In this document: in pieces, positions 25,063 through 32,213 of the stretch
Position numbering within the stretch: position 1 is the stretch's first letter
Layout: every line of letters begins with the position of its first letter
Source: Deltaproteobacteria bacterium
Lineage (GTDB): Bacteria; Desulfobacterota; Binatia; Binatales; Binataceae
Direction: 5' to 3'
Assembly (NCBI GenBank): GCA_021831785.1
Contig: JAKBMB010000019.1
Coordinates: 1-39,741 of the forward strand
DNA: 39,741 nt
The notes under the pieces: model-generated
The model's database searches: none
Seen by the model: the letters and a program-made list of their open reading frames with translations, nothing else
What the model was told of the DNA's origin: nothing
Translations under genes and position numbers: made by a program

Positions 25063-28000
25063 CTATTGAGTGTTCGTGTTGCTGCCGGTCGTTTGGCTGT
25101 TGCCGCCTTGCTTGTTGTACTTGTTACCGCTGTTTCCCGACAGCAGGCCGTTCTTGTTACCGTTGGCGCCGGCGCCCGCGCCGCTGTTGGTGCTGCCGTT
25201 GCCGGTGCCGCTAGCCCCGGCGAGGAGACCGCTGTTGCCTCCGTCGTTGGCGTTATTACCGCCACCCTGGCCCGCGGTACTACCCTCACCAGTTGCGCCG
25301 TTGCTGCCCGACGAGCCGGCGAGGAGGCCGTGGTTAGAAGTGCCGGACCCGGAGTTGCCACCGTCGTTGGCGTTGTTGCCGCCAGTCTGGCCTGCGCTGC
25401 TGCCCTCGCCGCTCGCGCTGTTGCTCCCGCTGGAGAGCGCCGCGCCCGAGTTGTGATCAGCGGTGGTGGATGTGCCGCTACCAGCATTGGCCGAGCTACC
25501 GTTGCCCAGCGCCAAGCCGACGTTCACCTTCCCGCCGGCGAGGAGGCCGTTGTTGCCGCCGGTCTGGCCAGCGCTGCCGTCACCCTGCGCGAGGTTAGTC
25601 CCAGCAGAGACGCCGCCGTTGGTGGCTACGCCGTTCCCGCTGTTACCCGCGATGCCGCCGTGCGTGGCGTAACTGATGGCACCCGTGTTGCCGCTGGAGA
25701 GCGCGGCGCCCGAGTTGCCGTTAGCCGACTCGGCGAAGCCGGACCCGTTGCTCAGCGAACCGCCGTCTTTGGCGAGCATCAGGCCGCTGTTGGCGGTACC
25801 GTTGCCCCTGTTGGCCGAGCCGCCGTTGGTGGCCATGGTACCGGAACTGCCGGCGATGCCGCCGTGGCCAGCAATGTTGCCGGAGTTGGCATCACCGCCG
25901 TTGGTGGCGATGGTCCCGCTGCTGCCCGCGACGCCGCCGTGCGACGCGGCGTTGCTGCCGCCGGTTGCGGCCGCCGAGCCACCAGTAGCCAGCGCGACTT
26001 GTCCGCCAGCCAGCAGGCCGTTGGTGCTACTACCGCTGTTCCCGCCGCCGGTTGCTCCGATACCGGAGGCGTTGTTGTTACCCACGGTCTGGGTGATGTG
26101 CTGGTTACCGCCGCCGCCGTTGCCGCCGGCACCCGCCGGCGAGCTACTCGAGGTCGCACCGCCCGTGCCACCGTCACCGCCGATACCGGCAGCAGCGACG
26201 ATGCCCTGGTTGCCGGAGCCGCTGTTAACCGGGCTAGCATTGCCGGCGATGATGCTACCGCCAGTGGCTACCGGGCTGTGGTTGCCGGTAGCGATGCCGT
26301 GACCGGTGGCAACCGCGCTATGGTTACCTTGGGCGACGCTGCCGTTGTTAGCCACGTTGCCGCCGTCGCTGGACGCGCCGCCGTTAGTGGCTAGGTTCTC
26401 ATTGTGGTTGCCGGCGATGCCGCCGCTGGTCGCCGCGTTGCCGCTGTCGCTGGCCGCGCCGCCCGTGGTGGCTGCGCTGTCGCCCGCGTGGCCGATGCCG
26501 CCGTTGGTGCCTACGCTGCCGCCGACGTTGCCGGCGACTCCGCCGTGGCTTGCCGAGTTGGCGCTGCCGTTGCCGGCCACCGCGCCGTTGTTAGCTGCGT
26601 TGGCGCCGCCTCCGCCACCTGGTCCTCCTGGATCTACCGCGATCGCCGAGCCGGCGAGCAGGCCGTTGTAGCCGCCCGTCTGACCGCTGGTGGCTACACC
26701 GGCGCCGGCCGCCACGTTGTCGTTGGAGCCGCTAATGCTCGAGAGCGCGTTGCCCGAGTTGCCGTTGGCCGTCTCGGAGAAGCTGCTGGCACCGCCGCTC
26801 GCTGTGTTCGCGTTGTTAACCGAAGAGTCACCTTTCGCGATGGTGAAGTTCGAGTTACTGGAGAGCGCCGCACCCGAGTTGCCGTTAGCCGACTCGGCGA
26901 AGCCCGCGCCGATGTTGCTCGAGCCGCCCCTCGTGGCGACGACTTTGCCGGTCGCGATGCCGCCGGCGGCGGTATTGACCCCGGTGTTAACGCTGTCACT
27001 AACCTGGACGCCGGCGCCGGTCTGGATCGGAGAGTCGGTGTTGTCGCCGCTGGCGATGCCGCTGCCGATGTTGATCGCGCCGTCAGAGGCGTAGTTCGCG
27101 CTGCCGGCCCCGGCGTTGTTGGTGCCGCTGCCCTTGGCGATGTTACCGCTGTTCCCGGCGATACCGCCGTTCTCAGCGAAGTTGGCGTTGCCCGCGCCGC
27201 TGGTGATCGCGCCCTCGCCAGCGACGTAGTTCGAGCCGCTGGAGAGCGCGTTGCCCGAGTTGTTGTTAGCCGACTCGGCGAAGCCCGCGCCGGCATTGGC
27301 TGCGCCCTTGCCTTCGGCGTTTGCGAGATTCACGTTACCGGCGCCGCTGGTGAAACCAGCTTGGCTGCCGTTCAAGGCCACGCTGCCACCGGCCACGATA
27401 GCGTTACCGCCACCGCCGCCCGGAGGGTCTAACAAACCGGGGGACGCGCCGCCCACGCTCTCGACGCTGGCCACCGAGCCGGTGCCGATGTTGTTGAAAC
27501 CGCCGTCCTTAGCCGTAGCAACAGTGCTGCCTCCGGTGGCGACGATGCCGCCATCCTGAGCCACGTTGCCGCCGGCGATGATCCCGCCTTTCTCGGCAAC
27601 GACGCTAGAGGCGCTGCCCGCACCGGCATTGGCCGCGCTATCCCCGCTGGAGCGGGCCACGTTGCCGCCCACGCCGGCGATGCCACCGTCGCTCGCCGCA
27701 CTGTTATAACCAGCCGTGCTGGCCTGGGCGATGCCGCCTGCCGCGGCCTGGGCCACGCTGCCGCCCACGCCGGTGATCGCATGGCCGCCGTTGATAACGA
27801 TGCCGGGTTGGGTGGACGAAGCGGTCACGGTCCCGCTATTGCTCACGAGGTTACCCACGCTCAAGTCGTTGCCCGCCGCCAGCGCCGCGCCACCGCCCGG
27901 CATGCTGATCGCCGAGTTGTCAAGCGTAACGGTGTTGCCTGACAGGATGTTGCCGGCTGAAATTGCTACCGAACTGCTTCCATGGGTGTGTATCCCGCCC

Positions 28001-28113
28001 TGGCTGACTCCGACCCCGCCGCCGCTGGTGCATCCGGCAAGCAGGGCCGCCCCGCCCGCCGTGACTACGGCGCGCAAGACAATCCTGGTTACTTTTCTTT
28101 TCTGACTACTCAT
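25063..28113 (-). CDS. Giant Gly/Asn/Ser-rich repetitive lipoprotein
   Basis: The protein has 1016 residues. ATG 28113 follows a strong GGAGGAGGG. The N-terminus KRKVTRIVLRAVVTAGGAAL then LLAGCTSGGG is a classical lipoprotein signal with lipidated C28; I saw no other cysteine and no tryptophan. The rest is low-charge Gly, Asn, Ser, Ala and Thr in irregular repeats. Recurrent phrases are FAESANGNSGAALSSGSN (five variants), GQTGGNNGLLAGG (about six variants) and GGIAGSSGTMATNGG, spaced roughly 12-16 residues in parts, which suggests a beta-solenoid or a disordered surface layer. The tail is Asn/Gln-rich. I recognise no family. It is a single-gene unit with its own terminator, divergent from a sigma-54 activator, which suggests regulated production of a cell-surface or matrix protein (inference). 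Confidence 0.8.
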   Translation of the reverse strand: MSSQKRKVTRIVLRAVVTAGGAALLAGCTSGGGVGVSQGGIHTHGSSSVAISAGNILSGNTVTLDNSAISMPGGGAALAAGNDLSVGNLVSNSGTVTASSTQPGIVINGGHAITGVGGSVAQAAAGGIAQASTAGYNSAASDGGIAGVGGNVARSSGDSAANAGAGSASSVVAEKGGIIAGGNVAQDGGIVATGGSTVATAKDGGFNNIGTGSVASVESVGGASPGLLDPPGGGGGNAIVAGGSVALNGSQAGFTSGAGNVNLANAEGKGAANAGAGFAESANNNSGNALSSGSNYVAGEGAITSGAGNANFAENGGIAGNSGNIAKGSGTNNAGAGSANYASDGAINIGSGIASGDNTDSPIQTGAGVQVSDSVNTGVNTAAGGIATGKVVATRGGSSNIGAGFAESANGNSGAALSSNSNFTIAKGDSSVNNANTASGGASSFSETANGNSGNALSSISGSNDNVAAGAGVATSGQTGGYNGLLAGSAIAVDPGGPGGGGGANAANNGAVAGNGSANSASHGGVAGNVGGSVGTNGGIGHAGDSAATTGGAASDSGNAATSGGIAGNHNENLATNGGASSDGGNVANNGSVAQGNHSAVATGHGIATGNHSPVATGGSIIAGNASPVNSGSGNQGIVAAAGIGGDGGTGGATSSSSPAGAGGNGGGGNQHITQTVGNNNASGIGATGGGNSGSSTNGLLAGGQVALATGGSAAATGGSNAASHGGVAGSSGTIATNGGDANSGNIAGHGGIAGSSGTMATNGGSANRGNGTANSGLMLAKDGGSLSNGSGFAESANGNSGAALSSGNTGAISYATHGGIAGNSGNGVATNGGVSAGTNLAQGDGSAGQTGGNNGLLAGGKVNVGLALGNGSSANAGSGTSTTADHNSGAALSSGSNSASGEGSSAGQTGGNNANDGGNSGSGTSNHGLLAGSSGSNGATGEGSTAGQGGGNNANDGGNSGLLAGASGTGNGSTNSGAGAGANGNKNGLLSGNSGNKYNKQGGNSQTTGSNTNTQ

Positions 28114-28254
28114 GCCTTTCCCTCCTCCTTAAGTCCTGGGGTGCTGGCTTTTCCTAACCTTCAAACTTTCCTGACCGAGCGTACAATTCGCCACCGCCCG
28201 GCCTAAGCAAGCCTAGCCGGGCGCTGGCGGACCCCGCGAGTCGCAGGTAAACAA

Positions 28255-28270
28255 AGCAAAGATTAGACCA
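28255..28270 (-). promoter_or_regulatory. Candidate sigma-54 promoter of the repetitive lipoprotein
   Basis: Minus-strand TGGTCTAATCTTTGCT has the invariant GG and GC exactly ten bases apart and matches the sigma-54 consensus at 9 of 13 defined positions; the CACG part of the -24 box is poor. It lies about 145 bases before the lipoprotein ATG and next to a sigma-54 activator gene, which raises its likelihood. Confidence 0.4.
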
Positions 28271-28338
28271 AACCGACCCCGCTGAAAAGCGTTTAGAATT
28301 ACGCTTATTTTGCTCGGTATAGGACAAGCTGTTCGAGA

Positions 28339-28361
28339 GCGCTATTGCGTTGCAATAGCGC
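28339..28361. promoter_or_regulatory. Perfect palindrome, candidate activator binding site
   Basis: Two exact 10-bp arms GCGCTATTGC and GCAATAGCGC surround GTT. The centre lies about 105 bases upstream of the start expected from the sigma-54-like promoter, the usual enhancer distance for an activator with a Fis-type HTH such as the one encoded at 28709. Confidence 0.5.
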
Positions 28362-28445
28362 GCAATATCTGTTAGCCTTCGCCGCGATGTCGAAAACGTT
28401 ACTCAATTGCGCCACGGTTAGCTTTCGGCAGCGATTCGTGCGGGG

Positions 28446-28475
28446 CAGGCATCACAGGCTGGAAGCCTGTGCCAC
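28446..28475. repeat. Interspersed palindromic element, intergenic copy
   Basis: Contains CACAGGCTGGAAGCCTGTG, a near-perfect palindrome, followed by CCAC. The same element recurs four times within the regulator gene (28851-28878, 28882-28910, 28928-28957, 29084-29113). The stretch 28362-28543 otherwise shows no gene. Confidence 0.75.
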
Positions 28476-28543
28476 CGACTCAGAGCCTGTAAATTTTTCG
28501 CAAGCTGCCGCATGCCGCCGCAGGCTGCGCCCGATATGTCTCT

Positions 28544-28666
28544 AGTGGGGCGGGCACGGCGGCCCGCCCGGTCGCCGGTGATTCATTGGCCGCGCGGGCG
28601 TGGCGCCCGCGCATCATGGCGGGCATTCTCCGGCTTCGCTCAGAACAGGCTCCGGCCCGCCCCACT
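28544..28666. repeat. REP-type inverted repeat ahead of the regulator
   Basis: Outer 12-bp arms AGTGGGGCGGGC (28544-28555) and GCCCGCCCCACT (28655-28666) enclose further GC-rich hairpins (GGGCACGGCGGCCC, GCGGGCGTGGCGCCCGC). It ends 42 bases before the regulator start, so it lies in its promoter or leader region. Confidence 0.75.
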
Positions 28667-28708
28667 ACGCAAAAATTCACCAACTCTCAGCGGAGGCCGG
28701 GCGAGGAA

Positions 28709-31072
28709 ATGTTGAGGCTGCGCACGGCGGTCGAGACCGCCAAAAGCTGGCGGCGCTTCGTGGCAGGTCTGGCGACAGACCCGCAGGCGCTGCGGCCCGA
28801 GATCAGGGACTCTTGGCTAAGGTCCAAAGCTGCCGGCGTGGACCCGCGGGCAAATCACACGCTCGAAGCCTGTGCCACACCGCAAATCACAGCCCGGAAG
28901 CCGATGCTACAAAGCCAAGCCCCGGCGGGCAAAGCACAGGCTGGAAGCCTGTGCCACGCCGACGCGTGGCTCTTGGCTGCCGGCAAACCCGAGCTGGCGC
29001 GGGTGGCGCGCGCGCTTGCCGGTCAGCAGGTGCTGGCCGTGCTAGCCAACGCCGAGGCGCAGGTGCTCGCGCTGGAGGTAGCGGGCAAATCACAGGCTGA
29101 AAGCCTGTGCCACACTTCCCCGCCTTCCCCCGCGCTGCGGGGGAAGGAGTCCAAGTCCCGCGGCCCTTTTCTGCCCCCTCGCCCTCTGGGAGAGGGCCGG
29201 AGTGAGGGTGCTTCCCCCGCGCTGCGGAGGGCGGCGTCGGAGCTTGCGGCGCGCGAGCTCAAGGCGCTGGCCGGCTTGAGGCTTACCGAGCGCGAGGCCG
29301 GCACCAACTGCGTCGGCCTGGCGTTGCATCTGGGGCAGCCGGCCGAGGTGGTGTGGCATGAGAACTACGCCGCCTGGGCGCATCGCTGGGCGGGTTGCGC
29401 GGCGCCGATTGGCGGCCCCGGGGCCGGGCCGCCGGCCGGGGTGATAGCGATTATCGGCTGGGGCGGCGCGCCCGCGCGCGAGGCGCCGGAGTTGGCGCGC
29501 AGCGCGGCGCAAGCGGTAGCGAGCAGGCTTAGGGAGGCCGCGCTGACGGCGCGGCTGCAAGTGCTCGAAGAGTTCACCCGCCAGCAGAGTAAGTTTCCCG
29601 AGCGCGCGATTCTCGCCTTGAGCGCCGACGGCCGCATCCTGGGTTTTTCGCCCGCGATGGGCAAGCTTCTTGGAGAGGGCCTCGCGCCGCGCGCGCTCGG
29701 TCAGCGGATAAGCGAACTCAGTGGAGTAAAGGTCGCAGGCGAGCTTGCTCTCATCGGCGACGTCAAACCCTACGAAGCTGCGCTCCAACTAAGGTATAAG
29801 AGCGGCGCGGAGCGCGCCGTGGCGAGCATGATTTTCCCGCTGGTCAGCGAGGCCGGCGAAGGCTTGCGCGCGGGCTTTTTGCTGGTGGGTTCCGGGTCGA
29901 GCGCGGCCGCGGGCCGGCCGCACGGCGCGCGCTCGTCGTGGCAGGCGAACTATGGCCCGGCCGATTTTGTTGGTGAGTCCCAGGCCGCCAAGCAGGTGCT
30001 GGAGCTGACCGGCAAGGCGGCAGGCTATGACTGGCCGGTGTTTATGGTGGGCGAATCGGGCACCGGCAAGGAGCTTCTGGCAAGCGCGATTCACGGCTTA
30101 GGCCCGCGCGCGTCGGGGCCGTTCGTGGCGCTTGACTGCAGCACCATGCCGCACGACCTGGTGGCCTCCGAGCTATTCGGCTACGAAGAGGGGACTTTCA
30201 CCGGCGGTCAACGCGGCGGCAAGCCGGGCAAGCTTGAGCTGGCCGACGGCGGCACGCTGTTCCTGGACGAGTTGGCCGACCTGCCGCTTAACGTTCAAGC
30301 CGGTCTTTTGCGCTTTTTGGAGGATCGCAAGGTCATCCCGCTGGGGGGACGGCGCGTCAAGACGGTTGACGTGCGCGTGATCGCGGCGATCAACACCGAT
30401 CCCGCCCGCGCGATCGCCCAAGGCAAGCTCAGGTTCGACCTGTATTACCGGCTGAGCGTGTTCAAAATAGCCGTGCCGCCGCTGCGCGAGAGGCTTGAGG
30501 ATATCGCCCTTTTGGCGCGCCATCTGCTGGACCGCGAAGGCTTCGTTGAAGCGGCCTTTTCGGCCGACGCGCTGGCCGCCTTGAACCGGCATCCGTGGCC
30601 CGGCAACGTGCGCGAGCTGAGGAATGTCGTTCTGCGGGCCGCCGCGAGCTGCTCGGGCCGCCTGATCACGGCGCGCGACTTGATGATCGAGGCCGACTTG
30701 AGCGGCACCAAAGAGCGGGCGCCGGCTAATCGGCGAAGCGGCGGGATCGATAAGGAACAGCTTTTGCAGGCGCTTGAACACTGCGGATGGAATAAGACCC
30801 ATGCGGCCAGGCTTCTGTGCGTGCACTGGGTGACACTGCATCGCATGATGCAGCGCCTAGGCGTGGTTCGCGAGGACGGCACCGAGGCCGAACGGCGGGC
30901 GAAGCTCGAAGGCGAAAGCGCGGAGCGGGAGGCGTCGCCAAGCGGTGAAAGCGCGCGCGGCGACGGCTGGGGAGACGCGGGCTATGGGCAACGCGGCGCC
31001 GAAGCAAAGCTGAGGCAAACCGCCGCGGCGCCCGCCCAGCCGCGCTTGGGTCCGCTCAAATGGCGGCGGTGA
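28709..31072 (+). CDS. Sigma-54-dependent activator (AcoR-like: GAF, AAA+, Fis-type HTH)
   Basis: The protein has 787 residues from ATG 28709 (GGCGAGGAA just upstream); longer starts would translate REP sequence. The N-terminus AETAKSWRRFVAG..RPEIRDSWLRSKAAGVDPR-type and a GAF sensor (about 86-125 and 172-260, with AGTNCVGLAL) resemble AcoR regulators. A short PAS-like region follows, then the AAA+ domain: VGEXGTGKE-type Walker A at 448, sigma-54 contact loop GTFTGG (495-500, usually GAFTGA), GGTLFLDELADLPL Walker B and FRFDLYYRLSVF-type sensor. The Fis-type HTH is at about 681-720. Two stretches (about 48-85 and 126-172) are interspersed-repeat DNA translated in frame. The C-terminal 65 residues are low complexity. 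It probably activates the divergent lipoprotein gene; the effector is unknown. Confidence 0.88.
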   Translation: MLRLRTAVETAKSWRRFVAGLATDPQALRPEIRDSWLRSKAAGVDPRANHTLEACATPQITARKPMLQSQAPAGKAQAGSLCHADAWLLAAGKPELARVARALAGQQVLAVLANAEAQVLALEVAGKSQAESLCHTSPPSPALRGKESKSRGPFLPPRPLGEGRSEGASPALRRAASELAARELKALAGLRLTEREAGTNCVGLALHLGQPAEVVWHENYAAWAHRWAGCAAPIGGPGAGPPAGVIAIIGWGGAPAREAPELARSAAQAVASRLREAALTARLQVLEEFTRQQSKFPERAILALSADGRILGFSPAMGKLLGEGLAPRALGQRISELSGVKVAGELALIGDVKPYEAALQLRYKSGAERAVASMIFPLVSEAGEGLRAGFLLVGSGSSAAAGRPHGARSSWQANYGPADFVGESQAAKQVLELTGKAAGYDWPVFMVGESGTGKELLASAIHGLGPRASGPFVALDCSTMPHDLVASELFGYEEGTFTGGQRGGKPGKLELADGGTLFLDELADLPLNVQAGLLRFLEDRKVIPLGGRRVKTVDVRVIAAINTDPARAIAQGKLRFDLYYRLSVFKIAVPPLRERLEDIALLARHLLDREGFVEAAFSADALAALNRHPWPGNVRELRNVVLRAAASCSGRLITARDLMIEADLSGTKERAPANRRSGGIDKEQLLQALEHCGWNKTHAARLLCVHWVTLHRMMQRLGVVREDGTEAERRAKLEGESAEREASPSGESARGDGWGDAGYGQRGAEAKLRQTAAAPAQPRLGPLKWRR
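28851..28957. repeat. Three palindromic elements inside the regulator gene
   Basis: Copies at 28851-28878, 28882-28910 and 28928-28957 share the core GCAAATCACAGGCTGGAAGC then CTGTGCCAC. They are translated in three different frames: as NHTLEACAT, QITARKPML and KAQAGSLCHA. The consensus is open in all three frames on this strand, so insertion does not break the gene. Confidence 0.8.
29084..29215. repeat. Composite repeat block inside the regulator GAF region
   Basis: A fourth palindromic element (29084-29113, read as KSQAESLCHT) is followed by the palindrome CTTCCCCCGCGCTGCGGGGG (about 29117) with AAGGAGTC, and then CCCTCGCCCTCTGGGAGAGG (29179 on). The last two parts recur together at about 31158-31259 and separately at 31369-31408 and 31831-31880. 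The block lies where a GAF domain normally has a short loop. Confidence 0.8.
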
Positions 31073-31157
31073 TGCGAATTCTCGCTGCGATGCTGAGCGC
31101 GCCCGGTCTATCGCGCGGGCTGCGTTCGAGCGGGCGAGCAAGGCGGCGGGCGCGGCT

Positions 31158-31408
31158 GTGCTCCCTTCGCCACCTGCCCCGGCGCGGCGAGAGCAGGAGT
31201 CAGAGGGCCGCGACCGTTTCTGCCCCCTCGCCCTCTGGGAGAGGGTTGGGGTGAGGGCGCTGAGCGCGCCGGCACCGCCTTCGCAACCTTCCCGGCGCGG
31301 CGGGGGCACGAGTTAAGCGGCGCGCTCCAGCGGATTTGCAGCCGGCGGCGTCGGCGTGGCGCTTGCGCCCCTCGCCCGCTTGCGGGAGAGGGCTAGGATG
31401 CGGGTGCT
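31158..31408. repeat. Intergenic copies of the composite repeat
   Basis: 31158-31259 carries a diverged palindrome, GGAGTCAGAGGGCCGCG and TCTGCCCCCTCGCCCTCTGG, parallel to 29116-29215 in the regulator gene. 31369-31408 is a second, shorter copy (CCCTCGCCCGCTTGCGGGAG). The whole gap 31073-31516 has no other gene. Confidence 0.7.
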
Positions 31409-31516
31409 GTTTACGAGACCGCCGGCGATGCGGACCGTCTTTTGCCGGGTTGCCCGGCGCTAACCGGGTTGTGCGGGTAGTTGATGGCGCCTTAAGTGGA
31501 CAGCGCGAGAGAAATA

Positions 31517-31732
31517 ATGAGCCTGCGGGAGGTCGCGGAGCTCCTACGCTGCAATCGATCAACGATCTATCGGATGCTTAAGCGCCAAGAGATCCCGGGC
31601 TTCAAAGTGGGCGGCGACTGGCGTTTTGCGCGCTCCGAGATCGACGCCTGGATTACCCGCCGCACGAGCGAAAGCGTGGCGCCGTCAGGACGCGGAAGAA
31701 AGTCAACGGAACACGGCTCTGACGGGCCTTGA
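31517..31732 (+). CDS. Excisionase/MerR-type helix-turn-helix protein
   Basis: The protein has 71 residues from ATG 31517; a GTG seven codons earlier is an alternative. MSLREVAELLRCNRSTIYRM, then LKRQEIPGFKVGGDWRFARS and EIDAWI, is the winged HTH of the excisionase family (HTH_17), about residues 1-52, with a short polar tail. Such proteins bind DNA as phage/plasmid excisionases or as small transcription regulators. No integrase is nearby and repeats flank both sides, so a regulatory role or a stranded mobile-element gene are both possible. The ribosome site is weak (GAGAGAAATA). Confidence 0.8.
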   Translation: MSLREVAELLRCNRSTIYRMLKRQEIPGFKVGGDWRFARSEIDAWITRRTSESVAPSGRGRKSTEHGSDGP

Positions 31733-31830
31733 GCGGCCAGGGGAGAAACGCCTGCCAACTCCTTATCCTCGCAGCGGAGGCAAAGAGTTGGGCGGAGCGC
31801 AAAGCCGGGCGAAGCGAAGCAGGCGTGCCC

Positions 31831-31880
31831 CCATCCCCTCCTTCCCCCGCGCGGCGGGGGAAGGAGTCCCGATCCGCCGC
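31831..31880. repeat. Third copy of the C/G-rich palindrome
   Basis: CTTCCCCCGCGCGGCGGGGG followed by AAGGAGTCCCG corresponds to about 29117-29150 in the regulator gene, minus the later part. No gene is seen between 31733 and 32213; other than repeats the stretch looks featureless. Confidence 0.65.
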
Positions 31881-31938
31881 GTCGCCGGGGAAGGCCTAAC
31901 TTTTGACTAAAGCCACCGGCAACGGACCCGGCGAATTG

Positions 31939-32012
31939 GGCGGGCACGGCGGCCCGCCCTACTACGGAAAAAATGACCGCCTATTGTAGTAGGGCGGGCC
32001 GCCGTGCCCGCC
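31939..32012. repeat. Perfect 27-bp inverted repeat (BIME-like REP pair)
   Basis: Arms 31939-31965 and 31986-32012 are exact reverse complements, starting GGCGGGCACGGCGGCCCGCC, with a 20-base loop. Sequence and the CTACTAC/GTAGTAG edges match the REP units around the RAYT gene, so this is a head-to-head REP pair. It ends 200 bases before the alcohol dehydrogenase start. Confidence 0.88.
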
Positions 32013-32213
32013 ATTTACCTGGCCGCCGTGCCGCCCAATAGTTAGATCGGGGCGACGCCGGTTGCGCCGGTTTTGGCGCGCGCAAAGATCGAGCCGACGC
32101 TTGTCTTCTCGGGGTGATAAGAGCTAAAGAAAGGGTTGGCTTGAAGATGACCCAAGGAGGCCTGGTCTTCGAGCTTTTGGGGAACACGAACAACTAAGGG
32201 AGGGCAATCAACC

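Noticed and set aside
25066..28105. Very long open frames on the plus strand (up to about 440 codons) opposite the repetitive lipoprotein
   Set aside because: They are by-products of the GC-rich Gly/Ala/Asn codons on the other strand; no start signals or family similarity, while the minus-strand frame has a ribosome site, lipoprotein signal and terminator.
28586..28708. Upstream start for the sigma-54 activator
   Set aside because: The extra 41 codons translate REP repeat DNA; the family-like N-terminus begins at ATG 28709.
32062..32087. Imperfect TTGCGCC...GGCGCGCGCAA inverted repeat ahead of the alcohol dehydrogenase as an operator
   Set aside because: Arms do not align exactly and the local sequence is GC-rich enough to give this by chance.
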